From: Patescibacteria group bacterium | GTDB lineage: Bacteria > Patescibacteriota > Saccharimonadia > Saccharimonadales > UBA4665 | DNA: 64,000 bases | Direction: 5' to 3' | Assembly (NCBI GenBank): GCA_030271625.1 | Contig: JARXKN010000001.1 | Span: forward strand, 1-64,000 | Shown: piece by piece, positions 43,223-53,303 of the stretch | Numbering within the stretch: position 1 is the first letter of the stretch | How the letters are laid out: each line of letters opens with the position of its first letter | Notes under the pieces: model-generated | Told to the model about the DNA's origin: nothing | Seen by the model: the letters and a program-made list of their open reading frames with translations, nothing else | The model's database searches: none | Translations under genes and position numbers: made by a program

Positions 43223-44290
43223 CTATCCTCGCATTATCCTGTCTAACTCGTCGAGGTCAACGGCAAATTCTCGAGCTGTCTCGTAGTCAATAGTGCCGGC
43301 ATGGACTAAGCCAACCAGTGTTTTATCCATACTCTGCATTCCGAATTCGGAGCCGGTTTGGATTACAGCTTCCAACTGGTGACTCTTACCTTCTCGGATA
43401 ATATTACGGACAGCTGGATTGGCAACCAAAATTTCGGCGGCCGCAATTCGACCTCCGCCTATAGACGGCACTAAACGCTGCGAGACTATGGCCATCAAAA
43501 TGCTGGCTAACTGAGCCCGGATCTGAGGCTGCTGATGAGGCGGGAACACATCGATCATACGGTCAATACTCTGCGAGGCGCTGTTAGTGTGCAGCGTAGC
43601 AAAGACTAAGTGCCCTGTTTCCGCCATTGTAATGGCACTAGCTATGGTTTCGAGGTCGCGCATTTCTCCTAGCAGCACAACATCCGGGTCCTGGCGCAGG
43701 GCGCTACGCATGGCGGCGCTAAAACTGTAGGTATCGTAATGAACTTCACGCTGTACAATCACTGACTTCTTGGACTTGTGAGTAAACTCAATTGGATCTT
43801 CGATAGTAATAATATGCTTACTCTGCTCAGTGTTAATCTTGTGAATCAAGGCGGCCAAGGAGGTCGACTTACCAGAACCGGTCGGTCCCGTAACAAGAAC
43901 TAAACCGCGTGGGAATAAAGCAAATTTATTTACTACCTCTGGCAGACCCAGTTGCTCGATTGTAACGATTTCGTTAGGAATAAGCCGTAGTGCCGCTGCT
44001 AAATTGCCCCTTTCGTGGAAGGCGTTTACTCGGAAACGGCCAAGATCTCCAAAGGCGAAGCTAAAGTCAAACTCTTTGTCCTTTAATAATATCTGCTTTT
44101 GGTCATCATCTAGGATAGAAAAAATGAGACTTTCAATCGCTTCTTCGTCTAGGAGAGTTGCCTCACTGACAGCTAACAATGCACCGTCGACGCGCAACAT
44201 TGGTGGCAGGCCGACCTGCAGGTGTAAATCAGAAGCTTTCTTCTTGATAACTTCGTCTAGTAAGATTTCTATTCGCGGTTGAGCTTGCAT
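43223..44290 (-). CDS. pilT: Pilus retraction ATPase
   Basis: 355 residues. N-terminal PAS-like domain (KKASDLHLQVGLPPMLRVDG), Walker A GPTGSGKST near 128, the Asp box DPIEFTH, Walker B LLGEMRD near 205 and the His box HLVFATLHTN. Family PilT, which depolymerises the pilus to give retraction. AGAGGGTGG lies a few bases before the ATG. Confidence 0.96.
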   Translation of the reverse strand: MQAQPRIEILLDEVIKKKASDLHLQVGLPPMLRVDGALLAVSEATLLDEEAIESLIFSILDDDQKQILLKDKEFDFSFAFGDLGRFRVNAFHERGNLAAALRLIPNEIVTIEQLGLPEVVNKFALFPRGLVLVTGPTGSGKSTSLAALIHKINTEQSKHIITIEDPIEFTHKSKKSVIVQREVHYDTYSFSAAMRSALRQDPDVVLLGEMRDLETIASAITMAETGHLVFATLHTNSASQSIDRMIDVFPPHQQPQIRAQLASILMAIVSQRLVPSIGGGRIAAAEILVANPAVRNIIREGKSHQLEAVIQTGSEFGMQSMDKTLVGLVHAGTIDYETAREFAVDLDELDRIMRG

Positions 44291-44305
44291 ATTTCCACCC
44301 TCTTC

Positions 44306-46102
44306 TTAAGATATTTCAGCCGCTGCAACACGGTTGACCTCTGTAACTGTCGTAATTCCTTGTAAAGCTTTCAGGTAGCCATCTTCGCGCATTGTGACCA
44401 TTCCCTGCTCACGCGCTAAGTTTTGTATTACAGTGCTAGTTGATCGCTTCAGGATAAGATCCTGGATCTCTTCGGTTATCTCAAAGACCTCATAAAGACC
44501 CATTCGCCCTTTGTAACCCTTAGGTGACGCCGGACTATCGATGCCTCTGCGTAAAGTATAAGCGTTTTGGTTGGCTAAGGGCAAGTTTTCGTAACCCATA
44601 TCTTTTGAGAAGCTGGCAACTTCATCGGCATTTTTGGGCAAATATTTTCCTAAAGCTTCGTGTATAGCTGTCGCTTCGTTGTTGTCTGACTGATACTCCT
44701 CCGACTCCTCGCCAATACGGCGCACCAATCGCTGTCCGATCACGGTGTGGACCGTACTGGCGATCAAGAATGGTTCAATGCCCATATCGAGTAAACGGGG
44801 CAAGATACCGGCAGCACTGTTAGTGTGAAGCGTGCTGAACACTAAGTGCCCTGTTAGCGCCGCTTGGACAGCTAATTGAGCCGTTTCTTTATCACGAATT
44901 TCTCCTACCATTACGACGTCCGGGTCTTGACGCAAAATAGAACGTAAACCGGCGGCAAAAGTTAAGCCGACTTCGGCGTTAACTTGGATTTGATTTATGC
45001 CGTCCATTTTATATTCCACTGGATCTTCCAAAGTAACAATATTGACCGTATCATTCTTGATTTCCTGAATGAGGGCATACAATGAGGTCGACTTTCCGGA
45101 ACCAGTTGGACCCGAAGTCAAGATCATACCGTTGGGTCTTTCAAGACCTTTACGGATCGTTCGTAACGCGCGTCCATGATATCCCATCTCTTCCAGTTTG
45201 AGAGAAGTGCCAGATTTATCGAGCAAACGAATCACAACCTGCTCACCCCAAACTACTGGGGATATAGCAATACGGAGATCGATTCCTTTATTGTCTACTA
45301 AGACAGTAAACTGACCATCTTGGGGGATACGGTGCTCGTCTATCTTTAAATTAGAAAGAATTTTGATACGCGATACCAGCGGCGGCTCAGTACTTTTAGG
45401 TAACCGCATTATTTCACGTAGCACACCATCGATACGGCACCGGATCTTGAATTCTTTCTCTAGAGGTTCCATATGAATATCGCTAGCTCGGTTTTTAGCA
45501 GCATATTCTAATATTGCTGATAATGCTTTACTTATTGGCGAATCTTGGACGATAGTCTGGACTTTTTTCTCGGCGGTCTCGGGTGTTGCTTGACCGGACT
45601 GATTATTAACAGCCTTTTCAGGCGTAGACTGCATTACATCTGTGACGTCTTTTTCAATGTCTTGTTGATACTGTCTTAAGATATTACGGATACCAGTTTC
45701 GCTCGCTGCATAGACCTTAAGTGCTCGTCCAGTTTTATTCGACAAAAAGTCGACTGCCTGGATATTATCGGCGTCGAGCATCGCAACGACTAAACGATGG
45801 TTCATTTCCCCTAACGGAACAGCCATGTAACGTTCAGCTATTTCCTGAGACAAAAGCCGAAGCGTAAGTTTGTCCACTACTGCACTGCTGAGATTGACAT
45901 AAGGTACGCTATTGGCTGTTGCCGTCGCCCGGGTTAACTGCTCGTCGCTAACCTTACCGTCACTTAACAAGACACTTAAGAAAGGCCTGTTAGTGGATGT
46001 GGCTTTTTGTTTCAATTCGCTTAATGAATCAGTAGTCAGAACCCCCTGTTTAACAAGCTCTTCTTCTACTTTCTGCTGTATATCGGCCGAAAGCACGCTC
46101 AT
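44306..46102 (-). CDS. pilB: Pilus extension ATPase
   Basis: 598 residues. N-terminal MshEN-type domain (SVLLSDGKVSDEQL), the segment RASDIHMEPLE, Walker A GPTGSGKST near 325, Asp box EDPVEYKMDG, MVGEIRDKETA. The zinc tetracysteine of many PilB proteins is not seen: the region between 450 and 545 has no CxxC pair. GGAGGTA lies 8 bases before the ATG. Confidence 0.95.
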   Translation of the reverse strand: MSVLSADIQQKVEEELVKQGVLTTDSLSELKQKATSTNRPFLSVLLSDGKVSDEQLTRATATANSVPYVNLSSAVVDKLTLRLLSQEIAERYMAVPLGEMNHRLVVAMLDADNIQAVDFLSNKTGRALKVYAASETGIRNILRQYQQDIEKDVTDVMQSTPEKAVNNQSGQATPETAEKKVQTIVQDSPISKALSAILEYAAKNRASDIHMEPLEKEFKIRCRIDGVLREIMRLPKSTEPPLVSRIKILSNLKIDEHRIPQDGQFTVLVDNKGIDLRIAISPVVWGEQVVIRLLDKSGTSLKLEEMGYHGRALRTIRKGLERPNGMILTSGPTGSGKSTSLYALIQEIKNDTVNIVTLEDPVEYKMDGINQIQVNAEVGLTFAAGLRSILRQDPDVVMVGEIRDKETAQLAVQAALTGHLVFSTLHTNSAAGILPRLLDMGIEPFLIASTVHTVIGQRLVRRIGEESEEYQSDNNEATAIHEALGKYLPKNADEVASFSKDMGYENLPLANQNAYTLRRGIDSPASPKGYKGRMGLYEVFEITEEIQDLILKRSTSTVIQNLAREQGMVTMREDGYLKALQGITTVTEVNRVAAAEIS

Positions 46103-46117
46103 AGTCGTACCTCCATG

Positions 46118-46360
46118 TTACTGCTTGAACGGTTGCGAATTACTGTTGCTACCGATTGTTACTGTTTGTGTAGAATCGATTGATTGGTCGTTAAAATAGC
46201 GCTTATCTGGTTGAGTGAAATTGCTTGAGATACTATCCAGGACTGGTACTTGGGCCTGCCTTTTTTTAGGGCCGCCGATAACTAAACTTGCTAAAACAAA
46301 AGCGATAATAGTACTAATGCCGGCAACTGCAACAATCATGGCGATGTCTTTTTGTTTCAT
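46118..46360 (-). CDS. Small membrane protein in the pilus locus
   Basis: 80 residues with one N-terminal hydrophobic segment (~8-29) and an exported hydrophilic tail (SISSNFTQPDKRYFND). It overlaps the PilO-like gene by 4 bases and precedes pilB by 15. Position fits a PilP-like or alignment-complex role, but sequence resemblance is not visible. Confidence 0.78.
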   Translation of the reverse strand: MKQKDIAMIVAVAGISTIIAFVLASLVIGGPKKRQAQVPVLDSISSNFTQPDKRYFNDQSIDSTQTVTIGSNSNSQPFKQ

Positions 46361-47031
46361 TTTATTACCTTAGGTGTGATGCTTAAATTTTTTCCTGGCT
46401 GAAAGTAGGTTTTGGCAGTGATACTCAAATTGACGTTAGATCCATTGCTGGTAAGCTGCATAGTCTGGACTGAGATTGGCCTAACCGATCGTTCTAAAAC
46501 GCTAGATAAATCTTTAACGGAGTTATAAGAACCGGTCACACTAAACTGGAAAGGAATATCAACCGGCTGAGGACTCGTAGAGGTCGCAGCATCAGCTTGT
46601 GCGGCGTCGTCAATACCGGACACAGAGTCTGCCTTAAAGCCATGTGTCGAGAGCAGATTAGCTAGGCCAGTAATCATGGCCGGGAAATCATATTGGCTAG
46701 GTAAAGCATCAAGAATGATCTTTGGGTTGCTGCCATCCTGCGGGCCACTACCTTTGCTTATACCACCAATAATGTTTGTCGGACTATCTTTAAAGGCGTT
46801 ATAAGAATTATTTAATCCATCAACCGCTACTAGATCAGCTTTGGCGACTTTCAGAGATTTTTGTTCCGCGGTTATAACTCTGTTCTGATAACCATGCTGG
46901 CTGAGTAAAGCTTTTACTGAAACTAATGAGAAGGCTGTGATTACCGCCGCAATCGAAACTATCAGGACGATTGTGGTGTTGGTTTTATCAACCTGGATTT
47001 GTTTGGCAGATTTTTTTGCTTTTGTGGCCAT
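46357..47031 (-). CDS. pilO: PilO-like pilus alignment protein
   Basis: 224 residues. One hydrophobic segment at ~21-43, then a coiled-coil stretch and a C-terminal region (VTGSYNSVKDLSSVLERSVRPISVQTMQL in parts) matching the ferredoxin-like fold of PilO. It bridges PilN and the outer parts of the machine. Start overlaps the pilN stop by one base. Confidence 0.85.
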   Translation of the reverse strand: MATKAKKSAKQIQVDKTNTTIVLIVSIAAVITAFSLVSVKALLSQHGYQNRVITAEQKSLKVAKADLVAVDGLNNSYNAFKDSPTNIIGGISKGSGPQDGSNPKIILDALPSQYDFPAMITGLANLLSTHGFKADSVSGIDDAAQADAATSTSPQPVDIPFQFSVTGSYNSVKDLSSVLERSVRPISVQTMQLTSNGSNVNLSITAKTYFQPGKNLSITPKVIK

Positions 47032-47720
47032 TACTTTATCCCCGTTTTTGTTACTGTAGCAGGCTGAAATAAGGCATTGGCTCCGTCAAGTTGGGAACGG
47101 GTGGTTATTGTATTAGGTACCTTTAAAGTAATCTTTTGCTGGTTATCAAAAATTATTGGGTCGAAGGCCATAGTTATCTGGTAGCTGGCACTCTTTTCTC
47201 CTGACGAAAAACTAGCGAGCAGTACTTTCGAAAATGCCGGTGATCTTTGGCTGCCAGTGGCATCGCTCGTATAACCAGTAAACTTAAGCGTATCGATATA
47301 AGTATTTATAGCTAATAAGTCCTTGGCGCTGCCGCTGATAGTAATATTACTGGCCGTAAAATCAGTAGCAATACTGGCAATTGAAACTGAATTTGGGGTT
47401 ACTTGCGATACGTAATCGTATAACCGTGAAGGAGCTAATTTTTTGTTATGTAAGGCAGTTAGACTTTCCAATTGGTTCTGAACAGTGATGATTTTATTCA
47501 AATCCGGTGTCGCTTGGAGTTTAGTTGCGGCGGCTGTTATCTGCTTGTTGAGGTCATTCATATGCTTCTTTTGTGCTACATTTACGCCAAGGAAAAGCAA
47601 TATTGCTACTACCATGCTGCCGGAAGCAACTAAAACCGAGATAGATACCATCGTCTGCTTAAGACGCTTAGCCTTAATGTATTCTAGTTTTATATCTGGC
47701 AAGAGGTTAAACTGAATCAT
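47031..47720 (-). CDS. pilN: PilN-like pilus alignment protein
   Basis: 229 residues. Begins MIQFNLLPDIKLEYIKAKR, the classic INLLP motif that binds PilM, then a hydrophobic segment (~25-48) and a coiled-coil/ferredoxin-like part. Overlaps the pilM stop by 4 bases. Confidence 0.9.
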   Translation of the reverse strand: MIQFNLLPDIKLEYIKAKRLKQTMVSISVLVASGSMVVAILLFLGVNVAQKKHMNDLNKQITAAATKLQATPDLNKIITVQNQLESLTALHNKKLAPSRLYDYVSQVTPNSVSIASIATDFTASNITISGSAKDLLAINTYIDTLKFTGYTSDATGSQRSPAFSKVLLASFSSGEKSASYQITMAFDPIIFDNQQKITLKVPNTITTRSQLDGANALFQPATVTKTGIK

Positions 47721-48772
47721 GATTCAACACGCTCCGCCAACCCGACCGCTGCGCCGAACTGATTAGATATAGCAAGCAATTCGTTCTGCCTGTCGCGAGG
47801 ATAAGCCACGTTACGCCAGGCATTGCCGATCTCGACGTTAATACCGAACTTATTTGCCAAAAACAGTGGGAACTCGGGAATAACTGATGCGCCGCCAGTA
47901 ACTATAATCTGGTCCAGCTTGTTACTTGGGTAACGAGTCTGAAAGAATTTAAGAGACTTTTCAATTTCGCTCGTTAAGATATCTATTGTGGCGCTTATTG
48001 CCCGCAAAATTTGGCCTTCCAGCTTTTCTTTGCTGACACCAAATTTCATAACAAACTGCTGGGCTTGGGCTTCATCGATGTTTAAGTTTTGCATAGCCGA
48101 TCGAATAATTGCCTCTGAACCAGTGGGGATTGAGCGAGTTAAGCGTGGCGCACCGTTGATGTTGATGATAATATCGGTGGCTTTATGCCCTACATCTAAG
48201 ACCATAGTGGCACCCGTAGAAATCGCCGCATCTTTAGCTAGCAGTGCCCGGGTAATGGCAAACGTATCCGGCTCGAAGGCAATAACATTAAGTCCGATCG
48301 ATTCAAGCATATCAAGGCGTTTCTCAACAAATTCGTTGGCAACACTAGAGAGTAGAACTTCGACTTTAGTTTTATCAACGGGCGAGTCCCCTATCATCGA
48401 CCAGTCCATCTTCGATTCGTCTAGGGGCGTCGGAATGAGAGAGTCGGCCTGGAACTTAATTGTTTTGGCAAGCTCATCGTTTGATAAACGTTCGATATCA
48501 ACTACTGCCGTAAAGACCCGCTGAGATGGTAAACCAACAGCCACGTTCTTGGTAGTTATTTTGGCATCGGCTATTAATTGTTGGATAGCCTGTGCTACCT
48601 TTTGCTGGTCGCCGGGAGCATCACTGAGAGCGAGCTTGTTATCGATTGGCACGTAAGCGTAGCGAAGAAGCGAACTAACACCTGCATTGCTTCTGAGTTC
48701 CACGACACGTAAGGCTGTCGTACCGATATCCAAACCGAAGAACTCTTGTACCCCACCTCTTAATATATTCAT
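47717..48772 (-). CDS. pilM: PilM actin-like pilus assembly ATPase
   Basis: 351 residues. Actin-like ATP-binding fold: FGLDIGTTALRVVEL, MVLDVGHKATDIII and IIVTGGASVIPEF. Cytoplasmic partner of PilN that connects the motor to the alignment complex. AGGTAAG lies directly before the ATG. Confidence 0.95.
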   Translation of the reverse strand: MNILRGGVQEFFGLDIGTTALRVVELRSNAGVSSLLRYAYVPIDNKLALSDAPGDQQKVAQAIQQLIADAKITTKNVAVGLPSQRVFTAVVDIERLSNDELAKTIKFQADSLIPTPLDESKMDWSMIGDSPVDKTKVEVLLSSVANEFVEKRLDMLESIGLNVIAFEPDTFAITRALLAKDAAISTGATMVLDVGHKATDIIININGAPRLTRSIPTGSEAIIRSAMQNLNIDEAQAQQFVMKFGVSKEKLEGQILRAISATIDILTSEIEKSLKFFQTRYPSNKLDQIIVTGGASVIPEFPLFLANKFGINVEIGNAWRNVAYPRDRQNELLAISNQFGAAVGLAERVES

Positions 48773-48822
48773 CTTACCTCCAAGTATAGCATAAGCACTT
48801 CATTCGCCAAGGACATAAAAAC

Positions 48823-51800
48823 TTATTGCAGTACAGGTGGCAGACCCTTAATACTGTCGTATTGAAGCGGGTTCGATTTAAAGACCGGATGACCAATAAA
48901 CTGTTCTGCTGAACTCTGGAAAATCTCGGCAATATTGGGCGAATTACTAGCTTCAGCCGTACCGCCATTATCGGAAGCCAGGTTGATTGTACCAGTAGTA
49001 CGCTCTAAGAGAATCCGCTGTGCAACAAAGCTACCAGTAACCCTTAACTGGTTATCGCAGCGATCCTTTAGGTCAGAGGCATTGCCGTTAGTAAGCTTCC
49101 AATAAGTACAGGTATAAATCCGCCCCGTACCGTCCGTAGGTGACGTTCTAGGTTGGGCTATAAACAAGCCGTTAAGGTCAGATACACTCTCATCGATGTA
49201 GATATTACCCTTCGCTATAATAGTCAGATAAGGAATACTGTTGGTGTCGGCCCATGGCCCATCATTGTAAACGATGTTGCTAGTAATCTGGGCATCACCA
49301 TCGATAAATAGAGTATGGCGGATGCCAGTTTTACCGGTACTGGCATGTATCTGCACACGAGCACCAACGGGGGGCTTAATTACAGTCTGGCCACCATTTG
49401 CAAGCCCTGACGAAACATCAACGTCAGTGCTGGTACTGTTAGTGAGGTTAGTGCTGGATGAGCCAAATCTTTCATCATTGTAATAGTCTGGGGCACAGTG
49501 ACCCGTGCCATCACTGTAGAAGCCGCCCATTAGAGTTGGAGGGTTAGGATTTACATCACTTCCTGAGTTAGCGAAGGTTAAACCATTCGGCGCTGTCGGC
49601 GATACCGAGCGGAGCGCTGCCGAAGCGACATTACTAACCCGTGCCAAAGCGATTGCCGCTAAATCGGTGCTGGCTCCACCCTTTGAAGGATTGTACTGTC
49701 CAATAATAGAAGCGTTTACACCGCTGGTGCAGACACCAGCTGAGGCAAACGAACCGCCAGCAAAAATATCACTGCCATAGACTTTGTAATAAGGCTTATT
49801 CCCTACTCTGTCTGAGCATATCTCAATTGATTCGGTACTCGAGTCGGTGTTCTGAACCAAGCCGTTTTCATCCATAGTTCCTGCGGCATTCGGTAATTGA
49901 ACACGGAAACAAATTTGGTCACCATAGTTTAAAGGTGGTCGGGAAGTGCTGGCGGAGCTTACGCTTGCGCTGTCAACAATGCTAAAACCACTGTAGGACC
50001 GGGCAAGAGCCGAATCTGCCACATAAATCGGGTTGATATTGAAATCAAAGTCAGTTACGCCAGTGATTACATTGCCGTTAATATCCTTTGTGTAGTAAAC
50101 GCCTTTTATCGGGACGCTAACTTTTAAGCTCCGCCGGACACCGGTACCATGATCAGTTGCCGACAGCAAGCCAGGGTTAACATTGGCTATGAAGTTAACA
50201 CTGGTGGGGTTTTCGCTATCGTCAAGACTAGCGCTCGATGATATCGGTACTAAGTTAAAGCTACGGTCGAAACATTCGGGCAGAGTTGGGGCGGCGAAGT
50301 CACTGCCAGAACTGTTTGCGAACCCGGCATCAATAACATCACCGGCAGCGTATCTGGTAATTAGATACCCTAGATTTGAGGCTGCGTAAGTATGAGTACA
50401 GGTGCTACCAGACACCGTGTCGCCCGAGTTACAACCTGCTGTGGCGGTATAGGTATGAGTACAAGTAGTGCCACTTAGCGTGTCCGCACCGTTACAGTAT
50501 GGACCTGACGAGTGGGAGGAGACACATTTAGTGCCGGACAGCGTGCCGCCCGAAGGACAAGTGTAAACGTAATACTTATGTAAGGTGCACAGCGTCCCAG
50601 GACCCGCGGTGCTATAGTCAGAAGTACGAGTACAAGGTGCTGGGCCGGGATAAGTATGCGTGCACTCAGTACCAGTGTCAGTAAAACCAGAAAAGCCTGC
50701 ACACTTATTAGTGCTAGCGTTATATGAACTGCTACACGTCGATCCCGATAGCGTCTCGCCGGCCGCACAGCCGGATGGTGCAGCATATGTACTTGTACAG
50801 GTTGTGCCGCTTAAAGTACCCCCCGAAGGACAATTATATGTACTGCTGTATGTATGCTTACAAGTCGTTCCAACTGGAGCCGGATCGCCAGAATCGCAGC
50901 CGTACGTTGGGCTAGCCGCAGATCTATAGGCTAAACTGTCGTAGTAGCTATCATAATTTACGTTTGGACGGTGGCTATCATATGGGTAGTTGTCGATATA
51001 GCTGGAATAGTTAATTGTAAAGTCATTGACGCTCTTACCGGTTGGCGTCCAGGTACCAGTACCGGCACCTACTGATTCAAACTCATCATAGACGCTATCT
51101 ATCTTATATTTACCATTGGCGGAATAGACATTATAAGTTTGACTTGCTTGAGGTGCATACCCGGTACTAGATGGCTCGTTGGTAGAGACTGGAATATTCT
51201 TAGGAGTCAGGGTGACTTTTTGAGTAGTCGGAGCTCTTGGACAGTTTGACGGTATAGCTGCCGGACTACAAGTAGCGGTTGCCGAGCCATTATTTCCATC
51301 TGCCGTGCCGGCGGCGTTTACCCCTTTTGCGACAACTCCAAAAACGTGATTGGACCCGTCGGTCATTAACGAAGCTGCCGAAAAGCTGAAGTTGCCAGCA
51401 GCATCGGTCTGCAAAGGTCCGGCGGCGATCGCCGTTCCGTCCCGAGTAAAGCTCAACGCTAAAGCTATAGCCTTGTCCGGATCCTTAGCGTTGCCAGTTA
51501 TTTTATAAGCTGAATCACAGGCAATGCTGACCACCGGTTTTCCCGGGGCGCCAAAGGTAACGCAGACTTTGGCACTATCGGAGATTGTCGTTCCAGAGGG
51601 TGGGCTTTCAAAGCCATCGATGCGCAGCATTTCACACAGCTTAGATCCGGGCCCGTCACTACTTTGAGCCGTATAGCTATCTACCCCAGCACTTAGCGCA
51701 GTAGAGCTTTTAGGTATGGTGGCATTTTTTACGTCAATACCACCGGCACCTCTGTTAGATAGAATTAGGGTTCCGTCGGCTTTATACCGAAAATAGTAAG

Positions 51801-52545
51801 CCGTGTAGTCGACACTAGTGGCTGTATCCGGCCCAAGGTGGCGATCAATCGTATGAGTAAACTTCACTACCTGTCCTGGACTTGCGGTAGTCTTGTCGAC
51901 CACCGATTTGGGCGCCAGCGTCCATTTAGGAACTCGAGGCAAGCCTAGATAGTCTCCTACCGGGTTCGCGCAACGGTGCTTAATAGCATAGGCTACGCTA
52001 CCATTTTTGTGATAGAAGACAAAAGTATGAGCCTCTGAATCACAGTCAGAATAGAAAGCGACATCATCAGGATTGGAATCTACTCCGTGATTATGAATAT
52101 TGTAACTGTTATAACAGTAAGCAAAAGTTGCATCTGGATTAAAACTTCCACCAGAGGATATTAAGTAATCGATTTGTTGTTGCCAAGCAGTTATATCGGC
52201 ATTACTAATACTGCTGTTGTAATTCCAGTTACCGCTTGCGTCTGGCCCCATCATTGATCGTATAATGAATGCTCCGCCGATATGATTCCAGGTGGTCGTA
52301 CTCTTATACTCACCGAGTACATAAGCCTTGAATTCGGCAATGGTATTGACTGAGTACGGCATGGACGGATTAGCGAAGGTACCGCCGGGAATCACAAAAT
52401 CGCCACTACCAGAGTTTAAATAGTTAGTGAAATAACCGTGTTTAACTGCCCGATTACCCGGGAGCGCCGAAGCGTGTGCTTGATAAGCAATTTGGCCCAG
52501 ACCCAGTACCAGAAACATAATTAGCAGTAACTTCTTTAGTTTCAT
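48823..52545 (-). CDS. Large secreted protein with cysteine-pair repeats in the pilus locus
   Basis: 1240 residues with a signal peptide (MKLKKLLLIMFLVLGLGQIAY, cleaved after AHA). Residues ~320-400 look like an Ig-type domain. Residues ~548-720 hold about nine repeats of C-x-xGxTLSGxxCxxxY type. The C-terminal ~250 residues (IYIDESVSDLNGLFIAQ, LRVTGSFVAQRILLERTTG) resemble a beta-helix or polymer-forming surface module. No transmembrane anchor is seen. It lies between the TPR gene and pilM, so it is probably exported with, or assembled on, the pilus; a PilY1-like tip role is inference. The largest gene in the window. Confidence 0.85.
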   Translation of the reverse strand: MKLKKLLLIMFLVLGLGQIAYQAHASALPGNRAVKHGYFTNYLNSGSGDFVIPGGTFANPSMPYSVNTIAEFKAYVLGEYKSTTTWNHIGGAFIIRSMMGPDASGNWNYNSSISNADITAWQQQIDYLISSGGSFNPDATFAYCYNSYNIHNHGVDSNPDDVAFYSDCDSEAHTFVFYHKNGSVAYAIKHRCANPVGDYLGLPRVPKWTLAPKSVVDKTTASPGQVVKFTHTIDRHLGPDTATSVDYTAYYFRYKADGTLILSNRGAGGIDVKNATIPKSSTALSAGVDSYTAQSSDGPGSKLCEMLRIDGFESPPSGTTISDSAKVCVTFGAPGKPVVSIACDSAYKITGNAKDPDKAIALALSFTRDGTAIAAGPLQTDAAGNFSFSAASLMTDGSNHVFGVVAKGVNAAGTADGNNGSATATCSPAAIPSNCPRAPTTQKVTLTPKNIPVSTNEPSSTGYAPQASQTYNVYSANGKYKIDSVYDEFESVGAGTGTWTPTGKSVNDFTINYSSYIDNYPYDSHRPNVNYDSYYDSLAYRSAASPTYGCDSGDPAPVGTTCKHTYSSTYNCPSGGTLSGTTCTSTYAAPSGCAAGETLSGSTCSSSYNASTNKCAGFSGFTDTGTECTHTYPGPAPCTRTSDYSTAGPGTLCTLHKYYVYTCPSGGTLSGTKCVSSHSSGPYCNGADTLSGTTCTHTYTATAGCNSGDTVSGSTCTHTYAASNLGYLITRYAAGDVIDAGFANSSGSDFAAPTLPECFDRSFNLVPISSSASLDDSENPTSVNFIANVNPGLLSATDHGTGVRRSLKVSVPIKGVYYTKDINGNVITGVTDFDFNINPIYVADSALARSYSGFSIVDSASVSSASTSRPPLNYGDQICFRVQLPNAAGTMDENGLVQNTDSSTESIEICSDRVGNKPYYKVYGSDIFAGGSFASAGVCTSGVNASIIGQYNPSKGGASTDLAAIALARVSNVASAALRSVSPTAPNGLTFANSGSDVNPNPPTLMGGFYSDGTGHCAPDYYNDERFGSSSTNLTNSTSTDVDVSSGLANGGQTVIKPPVGARVQIHASTGKTGIRHTLFIDGDAQITSNIVYNDGPWADTNSIPYLTIIAKGNIYIDESVSDLNGLFIAQPRTSPTDGTGRIYTCTYWKLTNGNASDLKDRCDNQLRVTGSFVAQRILLERTTGTINLASDNGGTAEASNSPNIAEIFQSSAEQFIGHPVFKSNPLQYDSIKGLPPVLQ

Positions 52546-52546
52546 C

Positions 52547-53137
52547 CTATTGAGCCTTTACTGCCGCTGCCAAATCGGCCTTAAATGATTCTATCTCTGA
52601 ATCGTAAAGAGGACTGTTCTTTGGCCATAAGGTAATAGCCTGCTGCAAATACTTAGCTGCATTCTTATTGTCATTAATAGCAAGGTATTTATACGCCAGC
52701 TGCTTCGCTATACTGCCGGTCATGCCATTAGTTGCAGCAGCATCTTCATAGGCCCGGATGGCAGCTGGGCCGTTATTCTCGTTATCTAAAGTATTTGCCA
52801 AACGTACATATAAGTAGGCTTTTTGTGGCTTTGATTTAGTCAGGCGGATTGCTTTATGAAGCAGCTCTTCGGCGTGCTTATTTTCCTGCTTGTTCTGGGC
52901 GTTAGTAATTTCAGTTAGAGTTGGCACTCGGTAGGCACGGTAAACAAATATTGATAATACTAAGATTATTGTTAGAACGAACGCACTTAAAATTATTATT
53001 CGTAGTGCTTTTTTATTTTGTAACAGTCCACTTAGGCCCGACTGCTTAATTGTACCCGACACAGCGGTGCTGCTGAGGGCTTCCGCTCTCACATCATCCG
53101 CAGTCAAAGTGGCGTTGTCTTTCGGCCGACTTTTCAT
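52547..53137 (-). CDS. Membrane-anchored TPR protein, first gene of the pilus locus
   Basis: 196 residues. One hydrophobic segment at ~48-68, then three TPR-like helical pairs (AEELLHKAIRLTKSKPQKAYLYVRLA, DNENNGPAAIRAYEDA, AAKYLQQAITLWPKNSPLYDS in parts). Probably an assembly or scaffolding protein comparable to PilF-type TPR proteins. The stop is one base before the large secreted protein. A promoter lies about 54 bases upstream. Confidence 0.83.
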   Translation of the reverse strand: MKSRPKDNATLTADDVRAEALSSTAVSGTIKQSGLSGLLQNKKALRIIILSAFVLTIILVLSIFVYRAYRVPTLTEITNAQNKQENKHAEELLHKAIRLTKSKPQKAYLYVRLANTLDNENNGPAAIRAYEDAAATNGMTGSIAKQLAYKYLAINDNKNAAKYLQQAITLWPKNSPLYDSEIESFKADLAAAVKAQ

Positions 53138-53190
53138 TCTTTTACCAAATCCCCTACCGCTCGTCTCGTATTAGGCTTATCTTTAGTTGA

Positions 53191-53219
53191 AGTATAGCAA
53201 AACGCTAGTGCTATGTAAA
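53191..53219 (-). promoter_or_regulatory. Promoter at the head of the pilus locus
   Basis: Minus-strand TTTACA (53214-53219), 17-base spacer, TATACT (53191-53196). It is the only good promoter found between the TPR gene and the next gene upstream. Confidence 0.6.
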
Positions 53220-53303
53220 AAAGGTTATGTTTGTCCGCTATACGACATGCATTTTACTTTTTGTAAAATTTCTACGTCGTCATGAAATTAATGCGTATAA
53301 CTG

